Positions 44,437 to 53,796 of a stretch of 64,000 nt of DNA are shown here, one piece after another. The position numbers were made by a program, and so were the translations under genes. Source of the DNA: Hymenobacter sp. J193. Lineage in GTDB: Bacteria > Bacteroidota > Bacteroidia > Cytophagales > Hymenobacteraceae. The number at the start of each line of letters is the position of its first letter. Position 1 is the first letter of the stretch. The DNA lies in the NCBI RefSeq assembly GCF_024700075.1, contig NZ_JAJONE010000004.1, positions 136,697 to 200,696 on the forward strand, written 5' to 3'. A model generated the notes under the pieces. The model did not search any database, was not told where the DNA came from, and saw only the letters and a list, made by a program, of their open reading frames with translations.

Positions 44437-45069
44437 ATGCCGCTCATGAACTCCCAACTCCGCTCCGGCTTCACGCTGCCCGCCCCCGGCACCCACCGGC
44501 TGCTGATAAAGAACATGGTGTGCCCCCAGTGCATCCGAGTGGTGAGGGAAGACCTGACGGCCTTGGGCCTGCAAGTACACCGCGTGGTGCTGGGCGAGGC
44601 CGACGTGAGTACCGCCGACGGTCAGGACCCGGACCTGGAGCCCGTGCGCACCAGCTTGGAGGCCGCGGGCTTTGCCTTGCTCGAAGACCCGCGGGCCCAG
44701 CTGGTGGAGCAAATCAAGACCCTGCTGGTGACGCTCATTCATTATCCCGAGCCGGGCCCGCGCTTGCTGACTTACTCGGATTACCTGGTCCAGCACCTGG
44801 GGCGGGATTACCACTACCTCTCCCACCTGTTTTCCTCCGAGGAAGGGTTGACCATCGAGAAATTCATCATCCGCCAGAAGGTGGAGCGGGCCAAGGAGCT
44901 CATCGGCTACGGCGAGCTGAGCATTGCCCAGGTGGCCGGCCAGCTGGGCTACAGCTCCCCGGCCCACCTCTCGCGGCAGTTCGGACAGGTGACGGGTTTG
45001 ACTCCTACCGAATTTCAGCGGTTGGGGCCCGCCAGCCACGCCCGACGCAGCCTGGACGCGCTGCTGTAG
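44437..45069 (+). CDS. HMA-like/AraC fusion transcriptional regulator, proposed copper sensor
   Basis: A 210-residue protein. Residues ~18-85 form an HMA-like domain with an intact metal loop (LLIKNMVCPQCIRVVREDLTALGLQVHRVVLG ... AGFALLEDP). The C-terminal ~110 residues are an AraC/XylS DNA-binding domain with two helix-turn-helix units (YLVQHLGRDYHYLSHLFSSEEGLTIEKFI and LSIAQVAGQLGYSSPAHLSRQFGQVTGL). An HMA fold as sensor in an AraC protein implies direct metal-responsive activation. It is last in the Cu-ATPase unit. AraC proteins bind two direct half-sites about 21 bp apart, exactly the geometry of the motif repeated across this island. Confidence 0.9.
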   Translation: MPLMNSQLRSGFTLPAPGTHRLLIKNMVCPQCIRVVREDLTALGLQVHRVVLGEADVSTADGQDPDLEPVRTSLEAAGFALLEDPRAQLVEQIKTLLVTLIHYPEPGPRLLTYSDYLVQHLGRDYHYLSHLFSSEEGLTIEKFIIRQKVERAKELIGYGELSIAQVAGQLGYSSPAHLSRQFGQVTGLTPTEFQRLGPASHARRSLDALL

Positions 45070-45075
45070 CCTCCG

Positions 45076-45107
45076 AAATTATGCAAGCAAAAAGGCCAAC
45101 GGTGTAA
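45076..45107 (+). promoter_or_regulatory. Copper-regulon operator 7 (DUF305 copy 2)
   Basis: AAATTATGCAAGC at 45076-45088, then GGTGTAA with TGTAA exactly 21 bp after TGCAA, 62 bp before the ATG. Confidence 0.75.
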
Positions 45108-45168
45108 AAACCGGACAGGTGGCCTGGGCGTTTATAATGCTCACCATCAGACCCCACCGACCGTGAGC

Positions 45169-45783
45169 ATGAACCGCTTATTCCGTTTGCCTATTTACTC
45201 CCTGCTTGTGCTTGTTTCCCTGTTTTCGGCCTGTAAAATGGACCACGACATGGACGATATGAAGCACGACTCTGCGCTGATGAAAATCATGATGGACATG
45301 ATGACGCAGATGGACGCACAGGCCAAGACCCAGGACCCTGACCACGACTTCGCCGCCCAGATGGTGTTGCACCACGATGCCGCCATCAAGATGAGCGAGG
45401 AAGAACTTCGCGCGGGCAGCAACCAGGAGATGAAGACCATCGCCCAGGACGTCATTACCAAGCAGCGCGCCGAAATCACGCAATTCAACACGTTCCTGAG
45501 CGGGCACCAGCCCACGCAGCCGCTGGTGCCGCAGTTCAACCAAATCCAGAAAACCAACATGGACCGCATGATGGCCGCGAGCAACGCCCGCGCCATGACC
45601 ATGCGCACCGACGTGGACTACGCAGCGATGATGATTGACCACCACCAAGCGGCCATCGACAACTCGGAGGCGCTGCTCCAGCACGGCCGCAACGCCACGA
45701 TGCGTCAGCTGGCGCAGGCCATCATCACCGACCAGCGCCAGGAGATTGCCACGCTGCAAAACTGGCTGACGCGCAACCGTTAA
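45169..45783 (+). CDS. DUF305 lipoprotein, copy 2
   Basis: A 204-residue lipoprotein (start ATG 45169; a GTG lies two codons upstream). The lipobox is SLFSAC, followed by a Met/His/Asp segment MDHDMDDMKHDSALMKIMMDMM. Two DUF305 repeats keep the His motifs: DFAAQMVLHHDAAIKMSEEEL and YAAMMIDHHQAAIDNSEALL. Operator 7 lies upstream and a strong terminator follows, so it is a single-gene, probably copper-induced unit. It is closest in layout to the copy at 49218. Confidence 0.92.
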   Translation: MNRLFRLPIYSLLVLVSLFSACKMDHDMDDMKHDSALMKIMMDMMTQMDAQAKTQDPDHDFAAQMVLHHDAAIKMSEEELRAGSNQEMKTIAQDVITKQRAEITQFNTFLSGHQPTQPLVPQFNQIQKTNMDRMMAASNARAMTMRTDVDYAAMMIDHHQAAIDNSEALLQHGRNATMRQLAQAIITDQRQEIATLQNWLTRNR

Positions 45784-45800
45784 TACCGGCTTTGCTCCAC

Positions 45801-45833
45801 GAAAAAGGCAGCTCTTGCGGGGCTGCCTTTTTC
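45801..45833 (+). terminator. Rho-independent terminator after DUF305 copy 2
   Basis: The 12-bp arms GAAAAAGGCAGC (45801-45812) and GCTGCCTTTTTC (45822-45833) are separated by a 9-nt loop, 18 bp after the stop. Confidence 0.9.
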
Positions 45834-45886
45834 ATTTCCTGTAAGCAAATGACCGACTAGGTCGTTAGCGGGCTTCTTTCTTGGAA

Positions 45887-46675
45887 ATGTTGACCTTGCT
45901 CTGTTTGTCTGTTTTTCGTTACCTCTTTTACTTCTGCCTTGCCGCCAGCCTGCTTTTAACTGGGTGCCGGTCATCCGCCGTGGTTCCTAATTTTCCCGCG
46001 ACCCCCGGGTATCACCACCCGCGCTTGGCCCAGCGCGTTGACTCGGTCACGGTTATCCCGGCCCCTGCGCGCCCCAGCACCCCGCCGCGACGGACAAAGG
46101 TGGCTGTGCAGCCTCCGGTCGTGAGCCCGCAGGTTCCTGTGCCCCGGGTGGAAAGAAAGCCGGCTGGCGAGCTGGGCCAGAGATATGCCAAAGCAGCGCC
46201 CGGAGACACTGTGCGCCGCGCTACCCAGCCGACGCCACCACGCGGCCTGCGTCGGCAGTTCCCGACCAAACTTTTCAGCGCCCAGACGCTGGTGCATTAC
46301 AGCCTGCACTTTCTTTTCCCGGCCGTGCTAGCGCTGGTGTTTTTTCCTGCGATGTGGCAGGCCGCCTACCTGATGATGTTGGCCACGATGCTCATGGACC
46401 TGGACCACCTGCTGGCCAAACCCATTTTCGACCCGCTGCGCTGCAGCGTGGGCTATCATCCGCTGCACTCTTTTTACGCCTTCCCGGTGTATGCGCTGCT
46501 CCTGCTGCTGCCGGCATTGCACCCCGTCGCCGTGGGCTTGCTTTTCCACCTGTTCACCGATACCGTGGACTGCCTGTGGAACTTCAGCCACTGCAACGAG
46601 TGCTACCTCAGCTCCCGGATTTACGCCTTGCGCAACGGGGTGAAAAAGCTACTGGGCCGCAAGGTGGTTGAGTGA
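45887..46675 (+). CDS. DUF6122-family membrane protein with lipoprotein-like N-terminus
   Basis: A 262-residue protein (start ATG 45887). The first 110 residues carry a lipobox-like segment (AASLLLTGC) and a Pro/Arg/Val-rich linker. The C-terminal 140 residues form a four-helix DUF6122 domain (YSLHFLFPAVLALVFF, LATMLMDLDHLLAKPIFDPLRCSVGYHPLHS, LFHLFTDTVDCLWNF) with conserved Asp/His pairs reminiscent of the YdjM membrane metal-dependent hydrolases. The lipoprotein-like extension is unusual for the family and may come from a fused upstream gene. Lies between two copper-regulon units; function unknown. Confidence 0.8.
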   Translation: MLTLLCLSVFRYLFYFCLAASLLLTGCRSSAVVPNFPATPGYHHPRLAQRVDSVTVIPAPARPSTPPRRTKVAVQPPVVSPQVPVPRVERKPAGELGQRYAKAAPGDTVRRATQPTPPRGLRRQFPTKLFSAQTLVHYSLHFLFPAVLALVFFPAMWQAAYLMMLATMLMDLDHLLAKPIFDPLRCSVGYHPLHSFYAFPVYALLLLLPALHPVAVGLLFHLFTDTVDCLWNFSHCNECYLSSRIYALRNGVKKLLGRKVVE

Positions 46676-46738
46676 GTCAGGATAGCCGCTTGTACAGCGC
46701 CTAGGCACTCCTAATAAATACCCTGCAGGAGTTCCCGG

Positions 46739-46770
46739 AAATTATGCAAGCCATAGTTAAGCTTTTATTA
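46739..46770 (+). promoter_or_regulatory. Copper-regulon operator 8, weak second half (TonB receptor)
   Basis: AAATTATGCAAG is present at 46739-46750, but the half-site 21 bp downstream is only TATTA; a TTTGTAA lies 6-7 bp further. Position, 60 bp before the start at 46830, matches the other sites. Confidence 0.55.
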
Positions 46771-46829
46771 TTTGTAATCATTCTAAATAAGCCGAACTTT
46801 GTGCCATCGTTACCCTTTAAGGCACTCTG

Positions 46830-49109
46830 ATGACCCGTACTTTTTCCCGCGATACCGCCGTTGCACTTGGCAGTCTGGCGTTGGCTACCCTTGCTTTCCT
46901 TCCCACCGCCCACGCCCAGCAGGCGCCGGCTGCAGACTCCACCCGCCGCCAGACCCTGAGCGAAGTAACCGTGACCGGAGTAGGTCCGCACTTTGCGGCC
47001 CCCGTGGACGGCACCACGATTACGGCCGGCCGCCGCAACGAGCTCATCAAGCCCCGTGAGGTCAATGCTAATCTGGTGCAGAACAACATGCGCCAGGTGA
47101 TGGCCCGCGTGCCCGGCCTGATGGTGTGGGAAAACGACGGCTCGGGCCAGCAGATTAACGTGGCCACCCGCGGCCTGAGCCCCAACCGCAGCTGGGAGTT
47201 TAACACCCGCCAGAACGGCTACGACATGAGCGCCGACGCCTTTGGCTACCCCGAAGCCTATTACAACCCGCCCATGGAAGCGGTGGAGCGCATCCAGCTG
47301 CTGCGCGGCGGCGCCGGCCTGCAATTCGGGCCCCAGTTCGGGGGCTTGCTCAACTACGAGCTCAAGCGCGGGGCCCGCGACAAGAAAGTTGAGATTGAAA
47401 CCAGCAACACGGCCGGCTCTAACGGCCTGTTCAACTCCTACAACGCCGTGGGCGGCACCGTGGGCAACGTGAACTACTACGCCTATTACCGCCACCGGCA
47501 GGGCAACGGCTGGCGTCCCTCCAACCAGTTCACCGTCGACGACTTGCACGGCAACGTGCACGTGGCCCTCACCGAGCGCCTGACCCTAAACGCGGAGCTC
47601 ACCTACCTGACAAACCGCCTGCAGCAGCCCGGCGGGCTCACCGACGCGCAATTCGCGCAGGACAGCCGCCAGAGCACCCGGGACCGCAACTGGCTCAGCA
47701 CCCCCTGGCTGATTCCGGCCCTCACCCTGGACTACAAAGCCAGCGAGCGCACCCACATCAACCTGAAGACCTTTGGCCTGGTGGCCGCCCGCAACAGCGT
47801 GGGCTTTGTGGCTGGCCTGCCCGCCTTGGACACCGTAAACCGTCGGACCCGGCAGTTTGCCGCCCGTCAGGTGGACCGCGACGACTACCGCAACCTGGGC
47901 GCCGAGTTGCGCCTGACCCAGGACCTGGACTTTTTGGGGTACACCCACACGTTGGCCACCGGTTTGCGGGCCTACCGGGCCACCACGCTACGCCGCCAGC
48001 GCGGCACGGGCACCACGGGTTCGGACTACGACCTGAGCTTGAGCGGCAACGGGCTTTTTACCAACGAGTTTGATTTCACTACTACCAACGGGGCGGCGTT
48101 TGCCGAACTGCTGCTGCACGCCGGCACCCGCCTGAGCATCACGCCGGGCGTTCGCTACGACTACCTGCGCAACACCAGCACCGGCTACCTGGGCCGGGCC
48201 GCCAATGGCACCGAAAACCGCTTGCCCGACCAGTCCAGCCAGCGCAACGTGCTCTTGTACGGCCTGGGTACTGAATTCATCGTCTCCCCTACGACCAACC
48301 TGTATGCCAACTATTCGCGCGCTTTTCGCCCCGTGCTCTTCGGCGACCTGGTGCCGCCGGCCACGGCCGACGTCATCGACCCCAACCTGAAGGACGCCCG
48401 CGGCTACACCGCCGAAGTGGGCTACCGCGGCACCTTCAAGAACTGGCTGCGCTTCGACGTGGGCTACTTCTTCCTCAACTACGAGGACCGCATCGGCACC
48501 ATCCGCCGGCCCGTACCCGGCGGCACCGCCGGCCAGACCCAGCAGTTCCGCACCAACCTGGGCCGCACCCAAACCCATGGCTTGGAAGCCTACGCCGAAT
48601 TGGACCTGATTCACTCAATCACCGGCAACTTCAACCTGCCCCACCTCGACCTGTTCGCGGCCCTGAGCCTGCTCGACGCCCGCTACGGGAACCTGCCCGT
48701 GACCACGCTCACCGGCACGGGCGTCGGCACCCAGATTGTGGAAAGCAACCTGGACGGCAAGTACGTGGAGAACGCCCCGCGCCAGACCCTGCGCACGGGC
48801 CTCACCTTCGCTCACAAAGGTGTGTCGGTGACCGGGCAGTTCAGCCACGTGGGCAAGGTGTACGCTGACGCCAACAACACCGAGGAGCCCACGGCCAATG
48901 CCCAGACCGGCGCCATTCCGGCCTACCAGGTGGCCGACTTCTCCGCCACCTGGAAGCTAGGCGCCGAGGGCCGCTACCGCCTCAGCGGCGGCGTCAACAA
49001 CGTGTTCGACGCGCGCTACTTCACGCGCCGGGCGGGTGGTTACCCCGGCCCGGGCATCCTGCCCGCCGACGGCCGCACGTGGTTCGCGGGCCTGGGCCTC
49101 ACGCTGTAA
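46830..49109 (+). CDS. TonB-dependent outer-membrane receptor
   Basis: A 759-residue receptor with a signal peptide (VALGSLALATLAFLPTAHAQQ) and a TonB box-like LSEVTVTG. The plug domain follows (NNMRQVMARVPGLMVWENDGSGQQINVATRGLSP ... VERIQLLRGGAGLQFGPQFGG) and then a 22-strand barrel ending GRTWFAGLGLTL. The overall pattern is FecA/CirA-like rather than SusC-like; there is no N-terminal carboxypeptidase extension. Because an operator copy lies 60 bp upstream, I infer a link to metal homeostasis: possible cargos are copper chelates or siderophores. Substrate is not predictable by eye. Confidence 0.92.
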   Translation: MTRTFSRDTAVALGSLALATLAFLPTAHAQQAPAADSTRRQTLSEVTVTGVGPHFAAPVDGTTITAGRRNELIKPREVNANLVQNNMRQVMARVPGLMVWENDGSGQQINVATRGLSPNRSWEFNTRQNGYDMSADAFGYPEAYYNPPMEAVERIQLLRGGAGLQFGPQFGGLLNYELKRGARDKKVEIETSNTAGSNGLFNSYNAVGGTVGNVNYYAYYRHRQGNGWRPSNQFTVDDLHGNVHVALTERLTLNAELTYLTNRLQQPGGLTDAQFAQDSRQSTRDRNWLSTPWLIPALTLDYKASERTHINLKTFGLVAARNSVGFVAGLPALDTVNRRTRQFAARQVDRDDYRNLGAELRLTQDLDFLGYTHTLATGLRAYRATTLRRQRGTGTTGSDYDLSLSGNGLFTNEFDFTTTNGAAFAELLLHAGTRLSITPGVRYDYLRNTSTGYLGRAANGTENRLPDQSSQRNVLLYGLGTEFIVSPTTNLYANYSRAFRPVLFGDLVPPATADVIDPNLKDARGYTAEVGYRGTFKNWLRFDVGYFFLNYEDRIGTIRRPVPGGTAGQTQQFRTNLGRTQTHGLEAYAELDLIHSITGNFNLPHLDLFAALSLLDARYGNLPVTTLTGTGVGTQIVESNLDGKYVENAPRQTLRTGLTFAHKGVSVTGQFSHVGKVYADANNTEEPTANAQTGAIPAYQVADFSATWKLGAEGRYRLSGGVNNVFDARYFTRRAGGYPGPGILPADGRTWFAGLGLTL

Positions 49110-49127
49110 CCGCGGCGTTTAACTCGG

Positions 49128-49159
49128 AAATTATGCAAGCCTGGGCGGGATTGTCGCAA
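49128..49159 (+). promoter_or_regulatory. Copper-regulon operator 9 (DUF305 copy 3)
   Basis: AAATTATGCAAGCC at 49128-49141, then ATTGTCGCAAATCC with CGCAA 21 bp after TGCAA; 59 bp before the start at 49218. Confidence 0.72.
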
Positions 49160-49217
49160 ATCCACGCCCGGGCTTTGCCGTTTTCAAGGTTAGCTTTTTC
49201 ATTAACGACCGCTACCC

Positions 49218-49852
49218 ATGAACAAGATATTTCGAATGCCCCTGCTCGCGCTGAGCCTGCTCGGGGCTACCTTTTCCGTTACCAGTTGCGACAAGGACGA
49301 CGACAACGGTCTGGAGCTCATCGGCCACGACGAGAGCTGTACATGCGCAACATGCACGAGGGCATGGCCATGATGGAGTCCATGCCCAAGACAGGCGACC
49401 CCGACAACGACTACTCCACCATGATGATTATGCACCATCAGATAGCCATCAAAAACAGCCAGGAGGAGATTAAAAGTGGGAAAAGTGCCGAGATGAAGGC
49501 CATGGCTCAGACGATTATCGACAAGCAGCAGGCCGAAATCGCGCAGTTCAACGCCTTCCTGGCCGGCCACCCGGCGCATGCCCCGGCCGTGCCCGAGTTC
49601 AACGCCCTGCAAATGATGAACATGATGCAGATGATGAAGGCCGTGGATTTGCGCCCCCTCACCGGTGACCCGGACTTCGACTTTGCCCAGCTGATGATTG
49701 ACCACCACCAAGCCGCCATCGAAAACTCGGACGCACTGCTCAAGTTCGGCCGCGACAACGCCACCAAGGTGCTGGCCCAGCAAATTATCACCGACCAGAA
49801 GATGGAAATCAGGATGCTGCAGGACTTTCTGCTGGCTAACAAGAAATACTAG
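49218..49852 (+). CDS. DUF305 lipoprotein, copy 3, frameshifted
   Basis: The start ATG 49218 opens a lipoprotein signal (RMPLLALSLLGATFSVTSC). The frame then breaks near 49325, and the DUF305 part reads on in another frame from MRNMHEGMAMMESM. Both repeats are intact: DYSTMMIMHHQIAIKNSQEEI and FDFAQLMIDHHQAAIENSDALL. Joining needs a single-base change, giving about 211 residues, the size of copy 2. The break is not in a clear homopolymer, so a true mutation is possible here. Operator 9 precedes it and a terminator follows. Confidence 0.85.
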
Positions 49853-49874
49853 GGCTTCCCTCGCTCGTATCCCT

Positions 49875-49904
49875 AAGCAGCGGACCCTTCGGTTCGCTGC
49901 TTTT
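49875..49904 (+). terminator. Terminator after DUF305 copy 3
   Basis: AAGCAGCGGACC pairs with GGTTCGCTGCTT around a short CTTC loop, followed by TTC; 22 bp after the stop. Confidence 0.75.
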
Positions 49905-49922
49905 CTACTAACCCCTGCCCCT

Positions 49923-50906
49923 ATGGAAATGCACACTACCCCCTGGGCACCGGATTGGGCTCTCTGGCTCTGGTTTAGCTTGACGCTGCTCTCGGTGCTC
50001 TACGTGGCCTGGGACCTGTTTACCCGCACGCCCGAGATGAAGGTCATGAAGTGGGGCTGGGTCCTGGTCACGCTCTACACCGGCCCGGTGGGCCTGCTTA
50101 TCTACTGGTTCTCCTGCCGCGAGCCCGCGCCGGGCACCCACGAGGCTTTTATAGCGCCGCTGTGGAAGCAGGCCGTGGGCTCCACCATTCACTGCGCGGC
50201 GGGCGACGCGACGGGCATCATCGTGGCCGCCGCCATCACCGGCTACTTTGGGCTGAGCATGGGCGTGGACATCTGGATAGAGTACGCTGCCGGCTTTGTC
50301 TTCGGCCTGTTCATCTTTCAAGCTCTGTTCATGAAGGACATGATGGGCCTGAGCTACGGGGAGGCCCTACGCCAATCCTTTCTGCCGGAGTGGATATCCA
50401 TGAACGCTATGATGGCCGGCATGCTGCCCACCATGGTGATTCTGATGACCCGCGACATGCGGGCCATGGAAGCCACCTCGCCCTGGTTCTGGGCGGCCAT
50501 GTCGGCCGCGACGCTGGTGGGCGTGGTGGTCTCCTACCCCGTCAACTACTGGCTAGTTAAAAACCAGCTCAAGCACGGCATGGGCACCGAGCGCGCGTTG
50601 GGCAAAGGCGGCGCGGCACAGGAAGAAGTCAGCGCTTCGGCGCATGCCGGCCATTCTATGGGTGGCATGTCGCACGCCGTGTCCCCAGCAGCGGCGCACG
50701 CCGGGCACGCCATGGCCGCGATGCCCATGAACATGGAAGGCGGAGCCCAGGTGTCGGGCTTGCGCAAAGCAGTGGTTACCTTGATAACGCTGGTGATGCT
50801 CGCCCTCGGCTACTGGCTGGCGGCCCGCTACGGCGACCTGTCCATGCGGCCCGGCGAGCCGATGGAGGCCATGCCTGGCATGGACATACCGGGCCACCGA
50901 ATGTAA
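49923..50906 (+). CDS. DUF4396 membrane protein with Met/His-rich loop
   Basis: A 327-residue protein (start ATG 49923). The N-terminal helices lead into the DUF4396 core: WKQAVGSTIHCAAGDATGIIVAAAI and IWIEYAAGFVFGLFIFQALFMKD, then MTRDMRAMEATSPWFWAAM and MLVGVVVSYPVNYWL-like helices. A Met/His-rich loop follows (HAGHSMGGMSHAVS, HAGHAMAAMPMNMEGG), then one more helix and a tail MEAMPGMDIPGHRM. The Met/His motifs resemble those in the DUF2231 protein and multicopper oxidase. DUF4396 proteins often accompany copper genes in this phylum; the biochemical role is unknown. Confidence 0.85.
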   Translation: MEMHTTPWAPDWALWLWFSLTLLSVLYVAWDLFTRTPEMKVMKWGWVLVTLYTGPVGLLIYWFSCREPAPGTHEAFIAPLWKQAVGSTIHCAAGDATGIIVAAAITGYFGLSMGVDIWIEYAAGFVFGLFIFQALFMKDMMGLSYGEALRQSFLPEWISMNAMMAGMLPTMVILMTRDMRAMEATSPWFWAAMSAATLVGVVVSYPVNYWLVKNQLKHGMGTERALGKGGAAQEEVSASAHAGHSMGGMSHAVSPAAAHAGHAMAAMPMNMEGGAQVSGLRKAVVTLITLVMLALGYWLAARYGDLSMRPGEPMEAMPGMDIPGHRM

Positions 50907-50907
50907 A

Positions 50908-50950
50908 TAGCCAGCGCGGCCCCAAACAAGTCATGGGGCTGCGCTGGCTA
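50908..50950. terminator. Bidirectional terminator between convergent genes
   Basis: The 17-bp arms TAGCCAGCGCGGCCCCA (50908-50924) and TGGGGCTGCGCTGGCTA (50934-50950) pair with one mismatch, between the convergent DUF4396 and HMBD genes. Confidence 0.85.
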
Positions 50951-50991
50951 AATCAGAAGGCAGGCGGTGGCCTGCGGCGGTTAAAAAGCTT

Positions 50992-51544
50992 TTAGGCTTT
51001 TTTGACCAGGGCCATGCCGCACTTGGGGCAGCTGCCGGGCTTGTCGCTGGCGCTGCCTTCGCACTTCATTGGGCATTCGTAAGCAGTACCGGCCATTTTG
51101 CCGGCTTTGGCGGCCGCGTCCAGCTTTTTCAAACCGGGCGCTGAGCGAGCTGCCGTTGGCTTTCACACTCACGATGGCCGTACGCAGCATCGAGCCGGCG
51201 GGCAGGGCGGCCACCAAATGGTCACCGGTGGGCGTAAGCTTGACCGTGCTGGTTTTGCCCGTCGTGCTGAGCAGCATGACGGAGCCGGTAGTGCGGTCAA
51301 CGGCCAGGGAGTTCTCCTTGCCGTCAAGCAGGTACACGTGCACCTCGTTGACGTGCTGCACCAATTCGATGTGGTACTTGCCCGCGGTGCGCACCGTGCC
51401 CCCGTGGGGAGATTTGTGAGCATGGGTTTCGCCGGCGGCCTTGTGACCGTGGGCGGCGGCGCCGGGCTTGTGGCTGTGCTGAGCCGAAAGAGAAAGCGGG
51501 GCGGCCAACATTGTAGCGGCCAGCAGGAAGTGCGAAATTTTCAT
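50992..51544 (-). CDS. Periplasmic HMBD metal-binding protein, paralogue B, frameshifted
   Basis: The start ATG 51542-51544 gives a signal peptide (ISHFLLAATMLAAPLSLSAQ) and HSHKPGAAAHGHKAAGETHAH, then the same beta-rich middle as the 38226 protein (SPHGGTVRTAGKYHIELVQHVNEV). At the T5 run 51125-51129 one extra base shifts the frame. Removing it gives the expected end with CPMKCEGSASDKPGSCPKCGMALVKK and a stop at 50992-50994, nearly identical to paralogue A. The uncorrected frame ends in an arginine-rich run with no family match. Confidence 0.85.
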
Positions 51545-51754
51545 GAGGGAAAGTTGGGATGGTGCGACCAGTGGACCATGGTGGGAATACCGTCGGCAAT
51601 GGTTGCTCGGGTGGGCAGTTATCATCATTTGTGCCAGTTTCATCGGAGACAAATAACCGAGCCGACTGGAGGAGGAATGAGGCGCCTGATTTGAGTTGAC
51701 CGCGATTGCGCGCTTCTGTGCATCTTAGCTGCTTTATTGGCCTTACGCTTCTTT

Positions 51755-53002
<1,248 letters not shown>

Positions 53003-53084
53003 AAGCCGAATCAGCCTTTCAGCCACCCAATCCGCTTGACTAGAATAGCTACGTACTAGTCAACTCCACTAAAAACATACGGGT

Positions 53085-53128
53085 TTAAGTGCTTCCGGAA
53101 GCTTCCGGAAGCTTCCGGAAGCACTTAA
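53085..53128. repeat. 44-bp perfect palindrome built of three TTCCGGAA units
   Basis: TTAAGTGC, then TTCCGGAA-GC twice and TTCCGGAA once more, then GCACTTAA: every base pairs across the centre. It lies 30 bp upstream of the DUF4062 start, where an operator or a strong terminator of the preceding gene would sit. Confidence 0.8.
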
Positions 53129-53157
53129 TTTCCTCAAACTGGTTAGTTTTACACCTC

Positions 53158-53772
53158 ATGGCAAAGGCAGCACGACTAAATGTGATGGTGAGTTCATCGG
53201 TTTATGGAAACCAGAACTTGCTGGACCGCATTTATGCTACGCTAAGCGTGAGCTATAACGTGTGGATGTCGCACGAAGGCACTGTGTTTGTCAATTCCAA
53301 AGTTGGCAACTTCGCCAACTGCATTGCCGCAGTGGAAGAGTGCGACGTTTTTCTAGGAATTATCACGGGCAATTATGGCAGCGGCCTGGAGAAGAAGGGC
53401 GAGCCTAGTATTACGCACCTGGAGATGCGCCGGGCGCTGGAGCTCGAAAAGCAGCGGTGTTGCTTGGTACACGAATCCGTAGTGACAGCCCGGCAATTAT
53501 TAGCTCCTTTCCGCATGAACCCGGAACAAGGCCCGTTTCGACGAGACGAAAAGGGCGATTTGAAGCTGATAGAATGGCCCCGTGGGAACCGCGTGATAAG
53601 CGACCTGCAGGTGCTTGATTTATACGAAGAAATGATGCGCCTTAACCTTCCCATCGCGGAGCGCACCGGCAACTGGGTGCAGACGTATCAAACCGACGAG
53701 GATGCGCTGCGCTACATCACGACGGTGTTTGGCGACGTGAAGCGACTGCGTAGGATAGTAAAAGGGGAATAG
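53158..53772 (+). CDS. DUF4062-domain protein
   Basis: A 204-residue protein (start ATG 53158). The N-terminal half is a DUF4062/TIR-like fold: RLNVMVSSSVYGNQNLLDRIYATL, then AAVEECDVFLGIITGNYGSG and ITHLEMRRALELEKQRCCLVHE. In DUF4062 proteins this first strand and acidic residues resemble TIR or nucleoside-binding folds. The C-terminal part (FRRDEKGDLKLIEWPRGNRV) is helical. It is followed after 24 bp by the AlbA_2/ATPase gene on the same strand; such DUF4062 and AlbA_2 genes are repeatedly paired in accessory islands, which suggests a common defence or stress pathway. Confidence 0.85.
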   Translation: MAKAARLNVMVSSSVYGNQNLLDRIYATLSVSYNVWMSHEGTVFVNSKVGNFANCIAAVEECDVFLGIITGNYGSGLEKKGEPSITHLEMRRALELEKQRCCLVHESVVTARQLLAPFRMNPEQGPFRRDEKGDLKLIEWPRGNRVISDLQVLDLYEEMMRLNLPIAERTGNWVQTYQTDEDALRYITTVFGDVKRLRRIVKGE

Positions 53773-53796
53773 GTGCTTTTGAAAATAGCCTTGCAG

